Source: AC-32 sp035624425
GTDB lineage: Bacteria > Actinomycetota > Thermoleophilia > Gaiellales > Gaiellaceae
Direction of reading: 5' to 3'
Length of the DNA stretch: 23,983 nt
Assembly: GCA_035624425.1 (NCBI GenBank)
Contig: DASPRN010000094.1
Coordinates: 1 to 23,983, forward strand
The notes beneath the pieces are model-generated. The model saw only the letters and a program-made list of their open reading frames with translations. It did no database searches and had not been told where the DNA came from. The position numbers were made by a program, and so were the translations under genes. Positions 21,383 to 23,983 of the stretch are shown here, piece after piece (position 1 is the first letter of the stretch; every line of letters begins with the position of its first letter).

Positions 21383-23983
21383 CTAGCAGGGGTTCTCGGT
21401 CTTGATCGCGTCGATCGCGGCGAAGAGCTGGTCTCGCTGCGCGGTCGTGATCTTCTTCGGGACGTACGAGCTGATCTGCGCCTTGAGCGCGTCGAGGTCG
21501 CCGCACGGGTTGTCGCCGGCCTTGACCCCCTTGCGGATCGACTCGATCGAGTTCACGAGGATCGACGTCACGCCCGCCGACAGGCCCATGCCGCTGACGG
21601 TGCCCGAGAGGGACTGCAGGTCGGTGACGACCTGCGGGTTGTAGCGCGGCGTGCCCGCGACGAGCGGGATGCGCCAGGTGCCGCGGCCGAAGGTCGCGAC
21701 GTAGAGCTTGCCGCTCGAGGACTGGATCTTCACGTCCTCGGTCGCCGTGTTCGGCAGGTTGTCGCCGAGCTTGAACCAGACCTTGTCGTCGTTCTGCATG
21801 AAGTAGACGCCGAGGTCGGTCGCCGCGTAGACCGTGTCGTTCGGCCGGTCGTAGGCCAGGAAGTTGACCGGCGCGTTCGGCAGGTTGCCGCTGACGTTCT
21901 TCCAGGTGATCCCGCTTCCGGAGCCGTCGCCGGAGAGCGTCGTCTCGTAGACATTCGCCGAGCTGTAGCCCTGGCGGAAGCCGCCGTACGAGGCGTACGC
22001 GTGCGTCGCGTCGGCGGGGTCGACGATCACCGACGTCACCCAGCGTGCGGGGTTCGGCGCGAAGGGATTCGGGAACTCGGTCCACGAGGCGCCGAGGTCG
22101 GTGGTGCGCCAGAGCCGCCCGTTGTCGGTGCCGGCGTAGATCGTGTTCGGGTCGGACTTGCCGACGCCGATCGTCGAGATCGTCGCGAACTGGCCCGCGT
22201 AGAGCGGGTTGTTGCTGACGTTGTCGTCCGGCGGGTCCGGCCCGGTGAGGAGGTCGGGCGCCGCGATCGTCGTCCAGTTGGCGCCGCGGTTCGTCGACCG
22301 CGACAGGTTGTTGCAGCCGAGGTAGAGCGTCGAGGCGACGCTCGGGTCCGTGACCACCGGTGCGTCGGTCGTGCAGCGGAGGCCGCTGCCGCGCGAGCCG
22401 AAGCTCAGGTTCTGTGTCCCCGGGACGCCGTTCTTGACCACGGTCGCGCCGGAGGCGTGCGCGAACGCGAGCGCCGGCGTGAACGAGACGCCGGTGCCGC
22501 CCGCGCCGGAGGTGCCCACGGCTGTCATCGTCACGGTCTCCGGGTTCGCGCCGGTCGAGTCGATCGTGATCGTGTTGCCGGCCACGAGGCCCGTGACGCT
22601 CGCGACCTTCACGTTCGTCGCGCCCACGGCCGCCGCCGCCGACAGCGTGGTCGTCGTCGAGGCCAGGTCGTGGACGCCGCTGCAGCCCGCGTTCTGGCTG
22701 CACGAGTAGTAGTAGGAGTCGTCGCTCGGGTCGATCACGACGTAGTGGCCGTCGCCGCCTCCGTAAGAGGCCCAGTTGGCGGCGGCCGGGTCGGCGACGG
22801 CGTCGTTGATGTTCGTCCAGCTGCGGTTCGAGCCGTTGTCCTGCAGCCCGATCGCGATTCGGTTCGGCCGCTGCTGCGAGACGGCGACGTGGTACTCCTG
22901 GAGCCACGGCATGCTCGTGCCGTGCACCCAGCCGCTGTTGCCGTTGGCGTCTGAGCGGTACATGCCGCCGTCGTCGCCGAGGTAGACGCGGTTGGGGACG
23001 TTCGGGTCCCACGCCATCCCGTGCTGGTCGGCGTGCGGGCCGCCGACGTTCGACCAGGTCGTGCCGCCGTTCGAGGAGACGCGCAGGCTGACGTCCATCT
23101 TGAACAGGTGGTCCTTGTTCACCGGGTCGACGAAGAGGCGGCCGAACCACCACTCGAAGCGCGGGTTGCCGCCGGCGTGGCCGCCTGCGACGAAGGTCGG
23201 GCCGCCGTCCGCGAGCGAGCGGTCGCCGTTGTCGGAGACGAAGAAGCCCTTGTCGTTGCCGAGCGACTCGCCGGTGATCAGGTACACGCGCGTGTGGTCG
23301 GAGGGCGCGATCGCGACGCCCATCCGGCCGAGGCTCGGGTCGCTGTCGAGCCCGGAGCCGGAGGCGTCGTAGCTCGGCAGCGGCCCGGAGACGTGGGAGT
23401 TGCCGATCCGCTCCCAGGTCACGTCCGAGGCGGGGGTCGCCAGCGCGTTGTCGGTGACGTAGAGCCCGGAGCCGATGCCGCCGTAGGGCCGCAGGTAGTC
23501 GGTGCGGTGGTGGTCCCACTCGGTCGCGTAGACGCGGTTCGGGTTGACCGGGTCGATCGCGACGTCGACGACGCCGGTATAGGGCGCCGCGTCGAGGTCG
23601 GGCGTGAGGATCGGGGCCCAGTGGTCGCCGCCGTCGATCGTGCGGTAGAGGCCGCGCTTGCCGCCGGTCGAGTAGATCGAGCCGGTTGCGGCGACGAGGA
23701 CGACGCTCGGGTCGGCCGGGTCGACGGCGATCCGGCCGATCATGCCGGCGTTGCCGAGACCCACGTTCGTCCAGGTCGCGCCGCCGTCGGTCGACCTGTA
23801 GACGCCGTCGCCGACGTAGGTGATGCCGCCGCCGGAGGCGTTCGCCTCGCCGGTACCGGCCCAGAGCGTGCCGTCCGAGCCGCGCGCCAGCGATCCGATC
23901 GCCTGCGGGTAGTCGTTGGGCCAGGCGGGCGTGTAGGTCGCGCCGGCGTCCGTGCTCTTCCAGACGCCGCCACCTGCGGAGGC
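21383..23983 (-). CDS. Large BNR/sialidase-like beta-propeller protein (5' end outside window)
   Basis: The visible 866 residues run to the window edge; an internal ATG at 23764 is not the start, since the frame continues upstream with GVWKSTDAGATY and VYRSTDGGATW. Repeated S/T-x-D-x-G-x-x-W-type BNR motifs (STDGGATW, TIDGGDHW, SSNGGTTW, STNRGANW, TTDLGASW) alternate with VDPADP-type segments, as in WD40/sialidase/Vps10-like propellers. An inserted module (about 22430-22640: AVGATNVKVASVTGL, then NTITIDSTG) interrupts the propeller. The C-terminal 70 residues form a helical tail with two Cys (NPCGDLDAL, KTENPC). Probably secreted and ligand-binding or a glycosidase-like; catalytic Asp/Arg of true sialidases were not identified. 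Confidence 0.85.
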   Translation of the reverse strand, partial: ASAGGGVWKSTDAGATYTPAWPNDYPQAIGSLARGSDGTLWAGTGEANASGGGITYVGDGVYRSTDGGATWTNVGLGNAGMIGRIAVDPADPSVVLVAATGSIYSTGGKRGLYRTIDGGDHWAPILTPDLDAAPYTGVVDVAIDPVNPNRVYATEWDHHRTDYLRPYGGIGSGLYVTDNALATPASDVTWERIGNSHVSGPLPSYDASGSGLDSDPSLGRMGVAIAPSDHTRVYLITGESLGNDKGFFVSDNGDRSLADGGPTFVAGGHAGGNPRFEWWFGRLFVDPVNKDHLFKMDVSLRVSSNGGTTWSNVGGPHADQHGMAWDPNVPNRVYLGDDGGMYRSDANGNSGWVHGTSMPWLQEYHVAVSQQRPNRIAIGLQDNGSNRSWTNINDAVADPAAANWASYGGGDGHYVVIDPSDDSYYYSCSQNAGCSGVHDLASTTTTLSAAAAVGATNVKVASVTGLVAGNTITIDSTGANPETVTMTAVGTSGAGGTGVSFTPALAFAHASGATVVKNGVPGTQNLSFGSRGSGLRCTTDAPVVTDPSVASTLYLGCNNLSRSTNRGANWTTIAAPDLLTGPDPPDDNVSNNPLYAGQFATISTIGVGKSDPNTIYAGTDNGRLWRTTDLGASWTEFPNPFAPNPARWVTSVIVDPADATHAYASYGGFRQGYSSANVYETTLSGDGSGSGITWKNVSGNLPNAPVNFLAYDRPNDTVYAATDLGVYFMQNDDKVWFKLGDNLPNTATEDVKIQSSSGKLYVATFGRGTWRIPLVAGTPRYNPQVVTDLQSLSGTVSGMGLSAGVTSILVNSIESIRKGVKAGDNPCGDLDALKAQISSYVPKKITTAQRDQLFAAIDAIKTENPC

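Overview
The window is high-GC DNA with dense, overlapping genes, frequent GTG starts and leaderless-looking promoters. It most resembles an actinobacterium of the class Thermoleophilia (Solirubrobacterales/Gaiellales type). Support comes from a short secreted collagen-like protein with the Thermoleophilia-style start (RRRPSATTVIALIALAVGLGGTSYAA), from the conserved rpsF-ssb-rpsR-rplI-dnaB block, and from a LexA-type palindrome of the Gram-positive form before dnaB. This placement is inference; no 16S rRNA gene is present.

Region 1 (1-6515) is de novo purine synthesis on the minus strand. purD-purE-purB-purC-purS-purQ are packed with overlaps of 3 to 14 nt or gaps of about 10 nt, and purQ runs off the left edge. 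A plus-strand SAM methyltransferase sits between purD and purA and shares a CTAG tail-to-tail stop with purA. Region 2 (5223-10119, minus) is the ribosomal/replication block rpsF-ssb-rpsR-rplI, then dnaB, a small zinc-ribbon-like gene coupled to dnaB, and purA. rplI carries a long acidic tail. A LexA-like box lies upstream of dnaB and a hairpin presents the rpsF Shine-Dalgarno.

Region 3 (10231-13748) holds a small membrane-anchored protein (plus), then a compact minus-strand operon of GST-like protein, DUF72/YecE protein, esterase and amidase. Region 4 (13804-18858, plus) is the most unusual part: a small stress-responsive-barrel-like protein, a DUF6325-type protein, a probable 20-residue arginine-rich peptide gene, a 966-residue arylsulfatase fused to an N-terminal DUF1269-like glycine-zipper domain, and a multi-pass membrane protein. 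The DUF6325-type protein and the sulfatase end in similar short motifs, which suggests a functional unit.

Region 5 (18848-23983) has a YihY/BrkB-family membrane protein (minus), a clear selenocysteine tRNA gene (minus, anticodon UCA), the collagen-like secreted protein (plus), a repeat-rich intergenic stretch, and a large secreted-type BNR beta-propeller protein (minus) that runs off the right edge. The selenocysteine tRNA implies that this organism makes selenoproteins; no selA, selB or selD gene is seen in the window.
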